From positions 34,997,930 to 35,061,929 of the forward strand of contig NC_135726.1 in assembly GCF_964656455.1 (NCBI RefSeq): a stretch of 64,000 nucleotides of DNA. The letters are read 5' to 3'. The position numbers and the translations under genes were made by a program. Origin of the DNA: Halichoerus grypus (Eukaryota > Chordata > Mammalia > Carnivora > Phocidae). Shown here piece after piece: positions 14,030 to 26,834 of the stretch; position 1 is the first letter of the stretch, and every line of letters starts with the position of its first letter. The notes beneath the pieces were generated by a model that searched no databases, was not told where the DNA came from, and saw only the letters and a list, made by a program, of their open reading frames with translations.

Positions 14030-14375
14030 CTTACCCCACTCTCCAATCTATTTTTCACTTAGTAGCCAGAGGATCTTCATAAAACGTTACTCAGTCTTAT
14101 CACTGCATTACTGCAAATTTTCAATGGCTTTCCTTCTCACAATAAAATCCAAGTATCTTCAAGGTTTCCAATGCCCTGCCCAACCCAGCCATCTTCTCTC
14201 TCCTATTTCTGTCATTCACAGTGCTTTGTCCTTTGGCCTTCTCAGTGCTCCTCAAATGTCCAGCTATCTATCCCCAAGATCCTAGCCTAGAATCCTCTTC
14301 ACCCTAACTTCTCATTTGACTTCTACTTCCTCCTTCAGCTCAAATGTCACTTCCAGAGAAGAATTCACTGAAGTC
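14030..14375 (+). mobile_element. L2 LINE fragment
   Basis: Follows the L2 3' consensus: agccagaggatcttcataaaac, atcactgcattactgc, aatggctttccttctcac, aataaaatccaagtatc, agctcaaatgtcacttcc. The open frame here is incidental. Confidence 0.75.
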
Positions 14376-14394
14376 CCACACTAATACTGCAGGA

Positions 14395-14570
14395 GACCTA
14401 GAGCTAATGAGTGGTGTTAAGCAAGGGAGTAACAGATCAGTTCCTTATTTTAGAAAAATCATCCAGACAGGAACTTGTAGAATGGACTTGCTAGAGGTGG
14501 TATAATGGCAGATGATAGCCATAGGCAGCAAAGTTAAGTAGGAAACAACTAGAAGAGTCTGAGAGAGACA
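14395..14570 (-). mobile_element. L2-like fragment
   Basis: ttattttagaaaaatcatcc and the following gaatggacttg resemble antisense L2 (…ttttagaaagatcactctgg…). Diverged. Confidence 0.4.
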
Positions 14571-14794
14571 GAGATTCTATATCTACAAGAGCACCAAAGT
14601 CATCTTTAGCTCTGCATAAAGTTCCATTGGGCTATGAGCTCTCTAAAACCAGTATTATATATTACAAACTTCCTGTGACATTAGAGAGACCCTATAAACG
14701 TTAATTTGAAATGAGAGAAGAGCAGTGAACATAACCAAGATGCAAATAATAATCACTGCCATTCATTTATGGGACACTCAGGCACTATGCATAA

Positions 14795-15035
14795 TGAAGG
14801 GGAAGGCAGCAGTGGTTAGGAGCAGTGGTTCTGCCAGAGTCTGCATCCTAACTGCATGACTTTATGTGAGTTTACTTCTCTGTGTTTTGTTTTGTTTTGT
14901 TTTGTTTTTTCAAGAGAGAAGTAATAGTACCTATGGCAAAAGATTGTTGTGAGATTTAAATGAAAAGCACTGAAAATAACACTGCCTGTCACATATTAAA
15001 TACTCAATAAAAGTTAGCTACTAAAATAGTCCCTG
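14795..15035 (+). mobile_element. MIR SINE with (TTTTG)n expansion
   Basis: Core and 3' end of MIR: taatagtacctatggc, ttgttgtgagatttaaatg, ctgcctgtcacatattaa, tactcaataaaagttagct. A TTTTG repeat (about 14884-14910) lies inside. Confidence 0.8.
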
Positions 15036-15049
15036 CTGTCACCATCAAC

Positions 15050-15285
15050 ACTATAGTCTTTATTGTTATTATTAGTACCACTACTACAACCACCAAGTAC
15101 TTCATAGACATTATTTCACCTTCGCAAAAGAACTTACGAAGGATATACTATTATCTCTACTATCCAATGAGGGAAAGTAGATACAAAAACAATTCACGCA
15201 GTTTATAAATATCATACTGGGATCTGAGCCAGTAGCATGAGTCTAAAGTCTATATACTAAGCACACGATGACACTGTCTCTAAAA
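15050..15285 (+). mobile_element. MIR SINE (diverged)
   Basis: agacattatttcaccttcgc, tattatctctactatcca, ctgggatctgagccagtagc follow the MIR order. Confidence 0.6.
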
Positions 15286-15329
15286 AGGGCAGAAGGGACT
15301 CAGGTGTGATAAGTAATACAATTTTCTAA

Positions 15330-16320
15330 GCAATATGATTTACTGATCATTTATTATGCTCCAGTACTTCTAGGCTCTAGGCATGCAGGAGAGGATAAAA
15401 CAGATGAAATCTCTTCTCTCATATGAGACAGGCAAGATAAGAGAAAAATATCAAATAGTGAGAAGTACACTATAGAGAATTAGAATTAAGAGTGATGTGT
15501 CTGGGGGCCACTTAGATTGGACAGGAAGAAAAGGTCTTTCTAAGGAGACTTAAGCTTAAGATGAGAACCTAAAAGACAACCGAAAGGGACAAGCACAAGC
15601 TACCAAACAGCAGGACAGAGAACTTTCCAGGCAGAGGAAATCGCTATCACAGAGAGCCTAAGTGAAATAAAATTGTGTCTTAAGCGACCAAATCAAACCG
15701 GCATGGCGGAAGAGCAACGGGTGAGGAATGGAGAGCTCCATGAGAAGATTACAGACAGGCAACAGCCAGGGGCCTTGGGTCATCCAAGGGAAGGGACTGC
15801 GGATTTTATGCTTCAAGATAAATTATCACACGAAAGTGACAGGATTGGACTTACGTGTTTAAAAAAAATCTTCTCACTGCTTGGGAGAGAACAGATTGTA
15901 GTAAGGCAAGAACATGAATTCTTTCCAGGCTATCTCAGTAGTTTAGACCAGAGATGAAAGTGGCTAAAACTAGGGAGGCAGGAGTACAGCTGGAGAAAAA
16001 TAGACAGATTTTAGTATACATTTTTGGAGATGGAGTAGAAAGGATTTACAAATGAACTGAATAAAAAGGATGAAGGAAAAAGGAATAACCTCTGTATTTT
16101 TAGCACGAATAGCAGGCAGAATAATGGTTTAGTTTACTGAGATGAAGAAGATAAAGGGAGGCCCATGTTTGAGATAGGAATAGGAGTTAGAAATAAGAGT
16201 TTGGTTTTGGCCAGGTTTCATTTGAGATGCCCATCATATACCCATTTGGAAACGTTCAAGTAGGCACCTGGATCAGAATCAGGAATTCTGGAAGTTCCTC
16301 TTATCCTTTATCTTGCCTCA
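15330..16320 (-). mobile_element. L2 LINE, about 1 kb, antisense
   Basis: Long co-linear match to antisense L2: tttattatgctccagtacttc, ggcaagataagag, actttccaggcagagg, ggattttatgcttcaagat, gtgacaggattggacttacg, cttctcactgcttgg, gtagtttagaccagagatg, tttgagatgcccatcat, acgttcaagtaggcacctgg. Confidence 0.75.
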
Positions 16321-16329
16321 CAGAAGACT

Positions 16330-17015
16330 GGAGATAAAGAAAACATCAAGAGGAAAACAGATTTTAGGATACACAACGTGAGTATTCTGTAACAATCTGA
16401 AACAGTGAGACAAGACATTGTACTCCTCATGAAACTATTTCACTTATAGAATCTAAAGCACCATTTCTGCTGAGGATAATGATACAGAAAGAAAGTAAGC
16501 TTTAAGGTCAATGAGATTCATGCCAGGAGAGTTAAGCCACATCATATGGCTTCTATTTCTTAAATCTTGTAAGATTACAGGGCAGGACCTACTAAGAAGA
16601 GGTCAGAGCTCCCAGCAGGATACAATTTACAAGTGTTTCAGAAAATTCCATCCTACTTGAAGGGAACCTGTTGCATACCCAATATAAGACAAAAATAAAC
16701 TCTAACTATACATAAAATAATGACTGCTCTCCCTGCTGTCTGACAGGAGTTCCCATGGAAACTGTCATAAAGAATTTCTTTAGACTTGTTGATTATTGAC
16801 AAAAATGAAATGGACTTGGACTCAAATGAGAATAGATTCTGGGTAACCTGATTGAAACTAATTGTAGTTTACTATGACAAGTTTTCTTAATCAAATGGCC
16901 ACCTAGAGGATAGATATCAAAATAAGAGAGATAAACAACCTTATCTGTTTTTGTATGTCCTACTCTTAAATACCTATCAGCAATATTATAAAAGACCATG
17001 TTAGGAAAGATAAGA
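16330..17015. other. PHKB intron, unique sequence
   Basis: Nothing recognised. Confidence 0.5.
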
Positions 17016-17019
17016 ACTC

Positions 17020-17160
17020 AAATTTATTAGGCAGCTACTAAATATCAAGTGTTTTGCATATAATATCTTATTTAATCCTCATAATAATCCTTTCAGGTAG
17101 GTTTTATTACCCTTATTTTTATAGAGAAGGAAGCCAGTTCTCAAGAATGTAAAGTAACGA
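17020..17160 (+). mobile_element. MIR SINE, left part (interrupted)
   Basis: tcaaatttattaggcagc, atctta tttaatcctcataata, aggtaggttttattaccc, then aagaatgtaaagtaac, where an L1 is inserted. The MIR resumes at 18245. Confidence 0.85.
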
Positions 17161-18244
17161 TATTATTTGTCTATCTTTAGGCCAATACCACAACACTTTG
17201 ATGAAAATAACTTTTAATAAGCCCTAAAATCAGGTAGTATTATTCTTCCAACTTAGGTTCTTTTTCAAAGGCTTCTACTTTGAATTTACATGAATTTCAG
17301 AATTAGCTTGTCAATTTTACAGAAATGTTCACTGAGATTTTGACTCGGTCTGTTTTGAAATTGTAGATTAATTTTGGGAAGACTGACACTTTAACAAATT
17401 TGTATCTTCTGACCCATCAACACAGTATATCACACCTTTTACTTAGGTCCTAATTTCAATTAGCTGTGTTTTTACAGGTTTTAGTATCCATGGCTTATCT
17501 ATTTTTATAAGACTTATCTCTAAGTATTTCTTATTTCTCATGCTTGCATAAATGGTATTATCTTTTATTTCAATTTTTAATGTCCATTGCTAGTATGTAG
17601 AAATAACAACTGATATTTGTATATTGATCTTGTGTCTTACAACTTCATTGAATTCACTTATTAGCTATAGTAGCTTTTTGTAGATTCCATAGGATTTTCT
17701 ACAAAATTGATCATGTTGTTTATGAATAAAAATGATTTTACTTCTTCCTTCCTGATCTGGATGCTTTCTTTTCTCTTTGTTCAGCTGGCTAGAACCTCTA
17801 GCTGAACAGCAAGAAAGAGAGTAGACATTCTTGTCTTGTTCTTGATATTTAGTAAAAGACCACTGAACTTTTCCCCATTAAGAATGATGTTAGCTCTAGG
17901 TTTTTCTCAGAAGCCTTTATCAGGTTGAAGAAGTTCCATTCTATCACTTGTTTGCTGAGAGGTTGTTTGTTCATTTGTTTGTTTAATCCAGAATGGATGT
18001 TGGATTTTATCAAAAGCTTTTCTTGCATTCTTAGTGAATGTAGATCTTCATTTAGTAAACAACAAAATATCTGTTTCAAGATGTCAAGTCCATTGTCTCT
18101 TTTACAAAATACTATATGTGTGAGTGTGTATGTGTATGTGTGTGTAATTTTAATCTAATCTGAATGGTTCTGTCTTTCATTTAGTGAGATTAAACAATTT
18201 TCAATTAGTGTAAAAAACAAAAACAGCAAAAAAAAAAAAAACAA
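17161..18244 (-). mobile_element. 5'-inverted L1 inserted in a MIR
   Basis: The body reads as antisense L1 ORF2 (for example gtcttacaacttcattgaatt, cttgtcttgttcttgat, aagaatgatgttagctc). The right end is a sense-oriented poly(A) (about 18208-18243). AAGAATGTAAAGTAAC occurs on both sides (17143-17158 and 18247-18262). Antisense body plus sense tail is the twin-priming signature. Confidence 0.75.
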
Positions 18245-18345
18245 AAAGAATGTAAAGTAACTTGCTCAAGATCAAACAGATAGTAAACAACAAAGCCAGG
18301 ATGAGATTCAGGTTTAGCTGAACACAAAATGTGTACTCTTTCCTT
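18245..18345 (+). mobile_element. MIR SINE, right part
   Basis: aagtaacttgctcaagatc, aacagatagtaaacaac, gccaggatgagattcagg continue the MIR consensus after the L1. Confidence 0.8.
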
Positions 18346-19347
18346 AGGCTTTTAAAAGAGGCCATAACCCACAGTGGTCCACGAACCCAGGCATATGGTA
18401 TCTTTAAGCCACAAGAAACTTTTTGATTAATTGACTGTTACATTAGGCTGAAAACAAGGCTATCATATCATGGCTAAAAAAAGAGAGAAAGCATCAGACA
18501 TGTAAAATAAAGAGTTGAGTTATGCCCAGAATATATAATAAAACTTTACCATGTACTGATATGCCCATCAAATCAAATTAATAAAAGGAAATTAATCAAA
18601 GACCTAAAAAGAAATCAGGAAAAAATTCAAGTCTTATGCTGATAAACTCACTTAGATGCTGATAAACTTAGGGAGCCAAGATAGAGATAGGATACTTCAT
18701 TTTAAGAAGGAGTAACTTTTAAAATTATTATCTAAGAATAAAAGTAAAAACACCAAGACATTTCTTAGCTCATTACAAAATGCTGTAACAATTACTACTA
18801 ATAATTCAACTGCAAAACCAATGTGACTGCTATTGCTGACTAGCTCTGTTAACCTAACATTGTATAACTAGTAGTCACATGAAAAATGGAGGCAATCTGA
18901 GATACTGGATGCTACACTCCTTTCCTAATTTGGTAACTTATTTTGCTGGTGAAATATGCCTATAAATTTATGGTCTTGTACATTTTACTGCAAGGTCCTT
19001 TAAAGAAAAACCTGGACCTTCAGCTATCTCTTTGGATTTAAGCAGTCGAAAAAAAAGAAATTATATTCAACCACAGCACATACGGACACATTAGCAGTCA
19101 GAGCACAACAAAGCATGCACACACAATAAATTCAGTAAAAAGCAGAAACAAAGACAAAAGAGTAGAAATAAATTCAGGAGGAATAAAGAGGGTTACAATA
19201 TATAAAACACCTAGGTACACTGGAAGTTAATTTTCCAAAATCAAGGTACTAGTTTTCATTTTTGGTAACATGGGGTAGTGTTTAGCCAAAAGCACCAGGG
19301 AAAAGCTCAGCTGTCAACCAAGGACATGCTTCAAAATAACAGTTGAA
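18346..19347. other. PHKB intron, unique sequence
   Basis: Nothing recognised. Confidence 0.5.
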
Positions 19348-19361
19348 TGAAACTATTCCTT

Positions 19362-19586
19362 TTTTTTTAAGATTCATTCATTTATTTATTTATTTGAGAG
19401 AGAGAGAGAGAGAGAAAGCAAGCGCATGAGCAGGGGGAAGGGTAGAGGGAAAGAGAAAGAATCCTCAAGCAGACTCCCTGCTGAGTGCAGAGCATGACAC
19501 AGGGCTTGATCCCAGGACCCAAAGATCAGGAGCTGAGCCGAAATCAAGAGCCGGCTGCTCAACCAACTGAGCCACCCAGGAGCCCC
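19362..19586 (-). mobile_element. Can-SINE, antisense
   Basis: Poly(T) start, (TTTA)n, GA-rich spacer and gagccacccaggagcccc at the end. Flanks TGAAACTATTCCTT (19348-19361) and TGAAATTGTTCCTT (19587-19600). Confidence 0.93.
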
Positions 19587-19600
19587 TGAAATTGTTCCTT

Positions 19601-20860
19601 AAAACACTCTCCTACAATGATAATGTCCAAGGAACAAAAATAGGAGAAAACAAATCATTTCCAACGCAGTATTTCTCAATTAGTAAATAAACTATAAATG
19701 CAAACCACTCTGAGTATTTATTTTAATAGATAAAAGATTTAAGGAGTTTTTGGAGTCATTACTAACTTTTGGTTAGAGGAACTCCCAAAAAAGTGTAAAT
19801 GTTGAAAGTAATTCACAAGGAATCAGTTCTTTAAGATGGCTTAAAATTGAAGTTTGGTATATTTCTATTTTGTTTCTAGGTGCATTCTATTTCGATTTAA
19901 TTATATGGTACTGGAAATGCTTCTTGTATATGCCTTCAAACATCCTATGTAATGTTAAAGCACAGTTCTTATGTTTTGAAATTTTCAGGACTATTGATGC
20001 ATAAAAGCATATCTTTAGTATTCTCTTTCCTTATAACTGCTGAATGACTTTGCTAGTGCCAGAAACCCACCAAGCCCTTATTAGGAAAGCCAAGACGGAA
20101 AACAGAGCCTGGTGCTTAAAATACAGAAAACACAGTCCAAAGATATATGTCTTCTTGTTCTCTTAGTTCAAAGATTAAACCAGAAATCAACTGTCAATGT
20201 TATATATTATATACTATTTTGTTATTTAGCAGATGACAACTGGACACAAGGATCACTTTCATTCCTTAATATGAGCATTCTTTTCTGTCTGTGATTTTTT
20301 CTTAAGCTCCTTCCTATTTCAAGATTTTCCTCCTCAATCTTGCCAAAACAGGAATTAAAATCTAAATGGAAATAAAGGGGGAACCACTGTCAGGGTTTGG
20401 GCTGCCTCACCTCACATTTACCTGTTAATGAGTCCTGTGGTTGAATATTCTACTTAAGGCATATTTGAGACAAAAAGCAGCCTCTCCCCAACAGGCTTCT
20501 CCCCAGAGTGTTCACACAATGAACAGATTTTAAATGCCTAAGGTGGGTCACTACATACAAAAAAAAGCCCTAAAGACTTCAGTCTTCATTTTAGCTCTGT
20601 GGCCGCTAAACAAAGGCCTTTTCTTCTGTAAAGGAAAACTAGATACAGCCAAAGACCTGAATTCCTAATGAGAATACAAACGTGATCTCTCTTGGATGCA
20701 GGAACTTCCTTGCAAATGTTTTCCAAATCCTGGGGACTCATCAGGGGAGCAATCAGCTTTCACCCAGCTTGCAAAGGGCCTCACCAACATGACAGTCTAA
20801 GAGCCACTGTGCCAATGTCTCCTCCAGCCCTTATACCAGGATGCCATGGGGTGGAAGGCA
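19601..20860. other. PHKB intron, unique sequence
   Basis: No exon or repeat recognised. Confidence 0.5.
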
Positions 20861-20864
20861 AAGC

Positions 20865-20970
20865 ACATAGCCTTGAAACATAACAGTCTTGGACCTAGGG
20901 CAAGTTGCTTTACCTTTGTGAGCTTTTGTTTCCTGTCTGTGAAATTATATATAAAAATACCTACTTCACA
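20865..20970 (+). mobile_element. MIR SINE fragment
   Basis: agtcttggacctagggcaag, ttgctttacctttgtgagc, tttcctgtctgtgaaa, aatacctacttcacag match MIR. It is cut by the Can-SINE that follows. Confidence 0.8.
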
Positions 20971-21162
20971 GGGGCGCCTGGGTGGCTCAGTCAGTTAAGC
21001 ATCAGATTCTTGATTTCGGCTCAGGTCATGATCTCAGGGTTGTGAGATCAAGCCTGGCATCCGGCTCCACACTGGGCATGGAGGCTGCTTAAGATTCTCT
21101 CTCCCTCTCTCCCTCTGTCCCTCCCTCCACCTCTCTCTAAAGAAGAGGGAAAAAAAAAAACC
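20971..21162 (+). mobile_element. Can-SINE
   Basis: ggggcgcctgggtggctcag head, CT-rich spacer with ctccctctctccctctgtcc, A-rich tail near 21150-21160. Confidence 0.93.
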
Positions 21163-21240
21163 TGAGGAAATAATTTTAACACTAACCAAAAATTTCTAAT
21201 TTATAAAAGTTATTTCCATTATGCAAGATGATAATCACTT

Positions 21241-21255
21241 AAGAAGCTTTTTAGG
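21241..21255. repeat. Target-site duplication, copy 1 of 3
   Basis: AAGAAGCTTTTTAGG directly after TT, i.e. an L1 endonuclease-type TT|AA nick site. The other copies are at 22978-22992 (one mismatch, C to T) and 23844-23858 (one mismatch, merged with the poly(A)). Confidence 0.85.
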
Positions 21256-22977
21256 TATGGTACTGGCACAAAAACAGACACATAGATCAATGGAACAGAA
21301 CAGAGAGCCCAGAAATGGACCCTCAACTCTATGGTCAACTAATCTTTGACAAAGCAGGAAAGAATGTCCAATGGAAAAAAGACAGTCTCTTCAACAAATG
21401 GTGTTGGGAAAATTGGATAGCCACATGCAGAAGAATGAAACTGGACCATTTCCTTACACCACACACAAAAATAGACTCCAAATGGTTGAAAGACCTCAAT
21501 GTGAGACAGGAGTCCATCAAAATCCTAAAGGAGAACACAGGCAGCAACCTCTTCGACCTCAGCCGCAGCAACTTCTTCCTAGAAACATCGCCAAAGGCAA
21601 GGGAAGCAAGGGCAAAAATGAACTATTGGGACTTCATCAAGATAAAAAGCTTTTGCAAAGCAAAGGAAACAGTCAACAAAACCAAAAGACAACCGACAGA
21701 ATGGGAGAAGATATTTGCAAATGACATATCAGATAAAGGGCTAGTATCCAAAATCTATAAAGAACTTATCAAACTCAACACCCAAAGAACAAAGAATCCA
21801 ATCAAGAAATGGGCAGGAGACATGAACGGACATTTTTCCAAAGAAGACATACAAATGGCCAACAGACACATGAAAAAGAGCTCAATATTGCTCGGCATCA
21901 GGGAAATCCAAATCAAAACCTCAATGAGATACCACCTCACACCAGTCAGAATGGCTAAAATTAACAAGTCAGGAAATGACAGATGTTGGCGGGGATGCGG
22001 AGAAAGGGGAACCCTCCTACACTGTTGGTGGGAATGCAAGGTGGTGCAGCCACTCTGGAAAACAGTATGGAGGTTCCTCAAAAAGTTGAAAATAGAGCTA
22101 CCATATGATCCAGCAATTGCACTACTGGGTATTTACCCCAAAGATACAAAAGTAGGGATCCGAAAGGGTACGTGCACCCCAATGTTTTATAGCAGCAATG
22201 TCCACAATAGCCAAACTATGGAAAGAGCCAAGATGTCCATCGACAGATGAATGGATAAAGAAGATGTGGTATATATATACAATGGAATATTATGCAGCCA
22301 TCAAAAGGAATGAGATCTTGCCATTTGCAACGACGTGGATGGAACTGGAGGGTATTATGCTCAGCGAAATAAGTCAATCAGAGAAAGACATGTATCATAT
22401 GATCTCACTGATATGAGGAATTCTCAATCTCAGGAAACAAACTGAAGGTTGTTGGAGTGGGGGGTGGGGTGGGAGGGATGGGGTGACTGGGTGATGGACA
22501 CTGGGGAGGGTATGTGCTCTGGTAAGCGCTGTGAATTGTGCAAGACTGTTGAATCTCAGATCTGTACCTCTGAAACAAATAATGCAATATATGTTAAGAA
22601 AAAAAAAAAGAAGAAGATAGCAGGAGGGGAAGAATGAAGGGGGGGAATCAGAGGGGTAGACGAACCATGAGAGACGATGGACTCTGAAAAACAAACTGAG
22701 GGTTCTAGAGGGGAGGGGGGGTGGGAGGATGGGTTAGCCTGGTGATGGGTATTGAGGAGGGCACGTTCAGCATGGAGCACTGGGTGTTATGCACAAACAA
22801 TGAATCATGGAACACTACATCTAAAACTAATTATGTAATGTATGGGGATTAACATAACAATAAAAAAATTAAAAAAAAAAATTCATCAAGTCATCGAGAG
22901 CAAATACTAGCCGTGTGAATTGTGAATGGCCCCATCAGTTAATACATTTTGCAAAGAAAAATAAAAAAAAAAAAAAG
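21256..22977 (+). mobile_element. 5'-truncated carnivore L1 with probable 3' transduction
   Basis: The C-terminal part of L1 ORF2 starts in mid-gene (TMALVK-type region, [12 protein letters not shown] homologue) at 21256. It reads through the zinc-knuckle-like [18 protein letters not shown] and has an extra T in a T run at about 22184-22187 that shifts the frame; the last part ([20 protein letters not shown]) is in another frame to 22416. The G-rich 3'UTR runs to an A-rich tail near 22858-22881. About 83 nt of non-L1 sequence (22882-22964) and a second poly(A) follow, then the target duplication. That layout is what 3' transduction produces. Confidence 0.9.
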
Positions 22978-23843
<866 letters not shown>

Positions 23844-23846
<3 letters not shown>

Positions 23847-23858
23847 AAGCTTTTTAGG
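23844..23858. repeat. Target-site duplication, copy 3 of 3
   Basis: AAAAAGCTTTTTAGG directly after the ANXA2 pseudogene tail; 14 of 15 bases match copy 1. Confidence 0.8.
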
Positions 23859-26379
23859 CACCTATTTTACAATTGAGGCTCCCAGGCACTGAGGCTCCCA
23901 GGCCCTGGTCACATAGAGCTGGTGTAAAGACAGGGTCTCCTCTCCACACTTCTAATGCCCTATACAACACCACTACAGGCCACATTCAACATACATTACA
24001 AACTTGAGCCTAGCAACAACAGAAATGATGCCAGGCTTGGGCCCACCAAAGAGGAAATAAAACCAAAATGATATCATATGGTTGACATCAACATTCAGAA
24101 ACAAAGGTACTTAAAATTATCAAGTGACCCTTTCGGGGTCTACACACTTACCAGACCTTAAGAAAGCTGGAGGAGAAGAGACGATGGCATCAGGTGAGCT
24201 GGCCATTTCAAACTGTTGACTCTAATCATAAGCATCGCAGGCTAAACTACAGCAATTTTCAAAACTGTTTAGTGAAGGTTAGAAGCAATCAGCGTTAAAT
24301 TAATTGAAAGCAGTGTCAGCAGTTATTAACATGATGCAGTGTGCAACAAAGGCAATAATTGAGGTTCATTATAATTTTATTTTCTTTTTAATGACTTGAA
24401 AATTTGATTTTCTTTGCTTTGATAAATTACATTTGCTTATATGGATGAGGCAGGAAATATATAATATCCACTTATTAAACATTACATAAGTGTAGCATCC
24501 TCTATTGAGCAGTGAAGTGATTATGCTACTATGTAACAATGCTCAGAACTTTGCAGTGCCATCTATCTCAGAGTCAGGTTAGCCCAAGTTTCAAACTAAG
24601 CTCAGTTTATATATTCTTCTAAAAGTAACAAACAGAATCAGGTTGATTGTTTTTAAAGACAGAGGAAGTAAATGATTCATTCAATAAACTTTAGAGTCAA
24701 CACCTTACAGAGTTAGAACCTGAAACCTCAACTAATTTGTAGGAATGACTTCAAATGGTATCTCTTTTACAACCATGATATAAACATACACTAACATCGA
24801 ACATTTATACTATGCACTTAACTACTTTGCACATGAAACTGGACTTAAGTGACTGCATTCAACAAAAGTTAAATAAAATCTGACTTTTTTTCCCTCAAGA
24901 AAGAGAAGGTAGGTTTTCAGAGCTTACTGTTACGACATGCAATTCAGAGAAAATAAAGCCTGGAGAAGAAAATAAACCCTATATGCTAAAGAGAAAAGAG
25001 AAATGCTATAAAATAGATGTTGAAGGCAGAGCTCAGTTCCCTGTAAGAAAACTCAGGTTACTCTCTTTGACCAGATATTATCAATCCAATTAACACTTTT
25101 TATAGCCCAGGTAGACACATTGTTAACGGTCAATCAATATTTCAATATGACACAAAAATTTTAAGAAGCGTGAAACAGAAATATATGTGACTATTCCAAG
25201 TAAGTACACTGACTTTGAAATGTACTAGGGACTACTTGTTAAAAAATTCTCTCAGACTTTCATGGTAGTTCTGCAATAACCTAAGTAAATGGTGCAGAAC
25301 TTTTTAAATAAGGTTTAAAAACAATGAAATTAGCAACAAAGATTGAATGAATTCCTCCTGTATGATTCATGAAATTAGATACTTTTCTTTAAATTAAAAA
25401 AAAAAAAAAGGCAAACTACACAACAGACAACTAAGAACTTCATAAATTGGAAAAACCCCAAACATAATGGGGTATATTAGCTGAGAAAAAAAAAAAAAAA
25501 ACTCTCAATATCAGTGCAAATGCAGAACTGGTTTTCTGAGGACTATGCCTTTCCTTATTTAACATTAGCATCTCTCAACAATATAGTAATGACAATCCTT
25601 TAAAAGGAAAGATTCTTAATTGAACACTTGTCATTCCACCCATCTTTTCCGTTTATAGGCACACTTTGAGCTCAAGATTATATCCAGCCAGCCAGAAATA
25701 AGGGAAGTTTCAATCCTATCTAGAGGAGTGATCAGCCACAAGTGCTAACTTCAAAGTCGTGACTTTGCAATTTGAACAAGTCAGTTCAGGACACTTCCAA
25801 CTGTTGTAACTGCCTGCGCAGCGTCTTCTGACCTCGGCAGCTTTGGATTTGGGAGGCACAACCGGGAACTATGAGTCCTGGGGCCACTTGCCCAGGGAAA
25901 GGGCCTGCTTCCTTCTGAGCCCTAAGCATGCTCAACGTGACCCCCTTCACAGCCTAAGGCCCTGTCCCCCCCACCGATTTGTGCCACATAAATAACTCGC
26001 AGAACTTGTGAAGAACGTAGAAGGGAGATATGAAATAAGGCAACACTTTTCTGCTGCCAGTTTTCTAGGACCAGATCATACTCACATCTAAGAATGAAGC
26101 TATCTGATTTTTGAGGGAGGACGCACTCTCCCAGGAACCTGGCTGCCGCCTGATTTCTAAACAGTAAGACTCCAGGCTTAGTAGATACCACCACCTACTT
26201 TCCGAGGGGGAACACAGACGAAACAGCGTTGGGGAAAAACACATGTAGTAAAGTTCGGGCCACCACCACTTGGCGCGGGTGGGGGTAGACATGAGGAGGA
26301 AGGCCAGGGACCGCAGTCTGCTTTCTAAGGGGACACACGCGGGCACAGGTTCAACTCCAGGACCCCCACCAGCCTCCCG
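23859..26379. other. PHKB intron, unique sequence up to the promoter
   Basis: A runs at about 25390-25404 and 25486-25501. No exon, SINE or L1 body seen. GC content rises from about 25800 toward the CpG island. Confidence 0.5.
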
Positions 26380-26447
26380 CCCAAGACGCTTGAAGGGGAG
26401 CACCACCCGGGTGCGGGGGAAGGGGGTGGCGCTCCAGCCAGCCAAAC

Positions 26448-26502
26448 CTGAGCGCTTGACCCGGGCTCTTCGCTCCAACACCTTCCAGCTCACTTCAGCC
26501 AT
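26448..26502 (-). CDS. PHKB: PHKB (phosphorylase kinase regulatory subunit beta), first coding exon
   Basis: On the - strand, ATG at 26502-26500 opens MAEVSWKVLERRARVKRS, followed by the first base of a Gly codon and a GTTTGG donor at 26447. This matches the N-terminal exon of PHKB, in which human has MAGAAGLTAEVSWKV. PHKB is the regulatory beta subunit of the (alpha beta gamma delta)4 phosphorylase kinase, which activates glycogen phosphorylase; human loss causes glycogen storage disease IXb. The codon aligned with the human ATG is GTG (26523-26521). The human Thr8 codon is ATG here, so I set the start there. Only this exon is visible. The head-to-head arrangement with ITFG1 is the mammalian one as I recall it, and it supports the call. 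Confidence 0.88.
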
Positions 26503-26625
26503 GAGCCCCGCCGCCCCCACCACCGCTCTCGGGCCGCCGCCTTGGCCACCGCCCCCGGGGCCGCCTGTCAGCTCCGCCCGGCCGGCCCCGCCCCCCCCGC
26601 GCGACACTGTCGAGAGGCGCGCCGG

Positions 26626-26634
26626 CCGGAAGTG
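26626..26634 (+). promoter_or_regulatory. ETS/GABP consensus site in the shared promoter
   Basis: CCGGAAGTG is a full match to the ETS-family core. It lies about 125 bp upstream of the PHKB ATG and 200 bp upstream of the ITFG1 ATG. Occupancy is inferred. Confidence 0.6.
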
Positions 26635-26834
26635 AGCGCAAGGGCGATTTTCAACCTAGCTTCGCGGCCTCCCAAACGTCAGAGGTGTAGCTCTAGGGGA
26701 GAGTGAGAGGGGAAGCGGTGGCGGCTCGTACGAGTGTAGGGGCTGTGCGGTTTCTCTCTCGGCCGGCGGCACGGTGCTTTCCGGCTGCCGTCAAGCGCGG
26801 CACTGGGCCGGCGGGCGGGGACCGAGGGGCTGCC

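Noticed and set aside
13833..14285. 150-residue frame
   Set aside because: Mostly L2 LINE and flanking sequence; no protein-family features.
21315..22250. 311-residue open frame
   Set aside because: It is the C-terminal part of L1 ORF2, not a host gene.
26270..26635. 121-residue + strand frame over PHKB exon 1
   Set aside because: GC-driven shadow of the PHKB exon, Pro-rich, no family resemblance.
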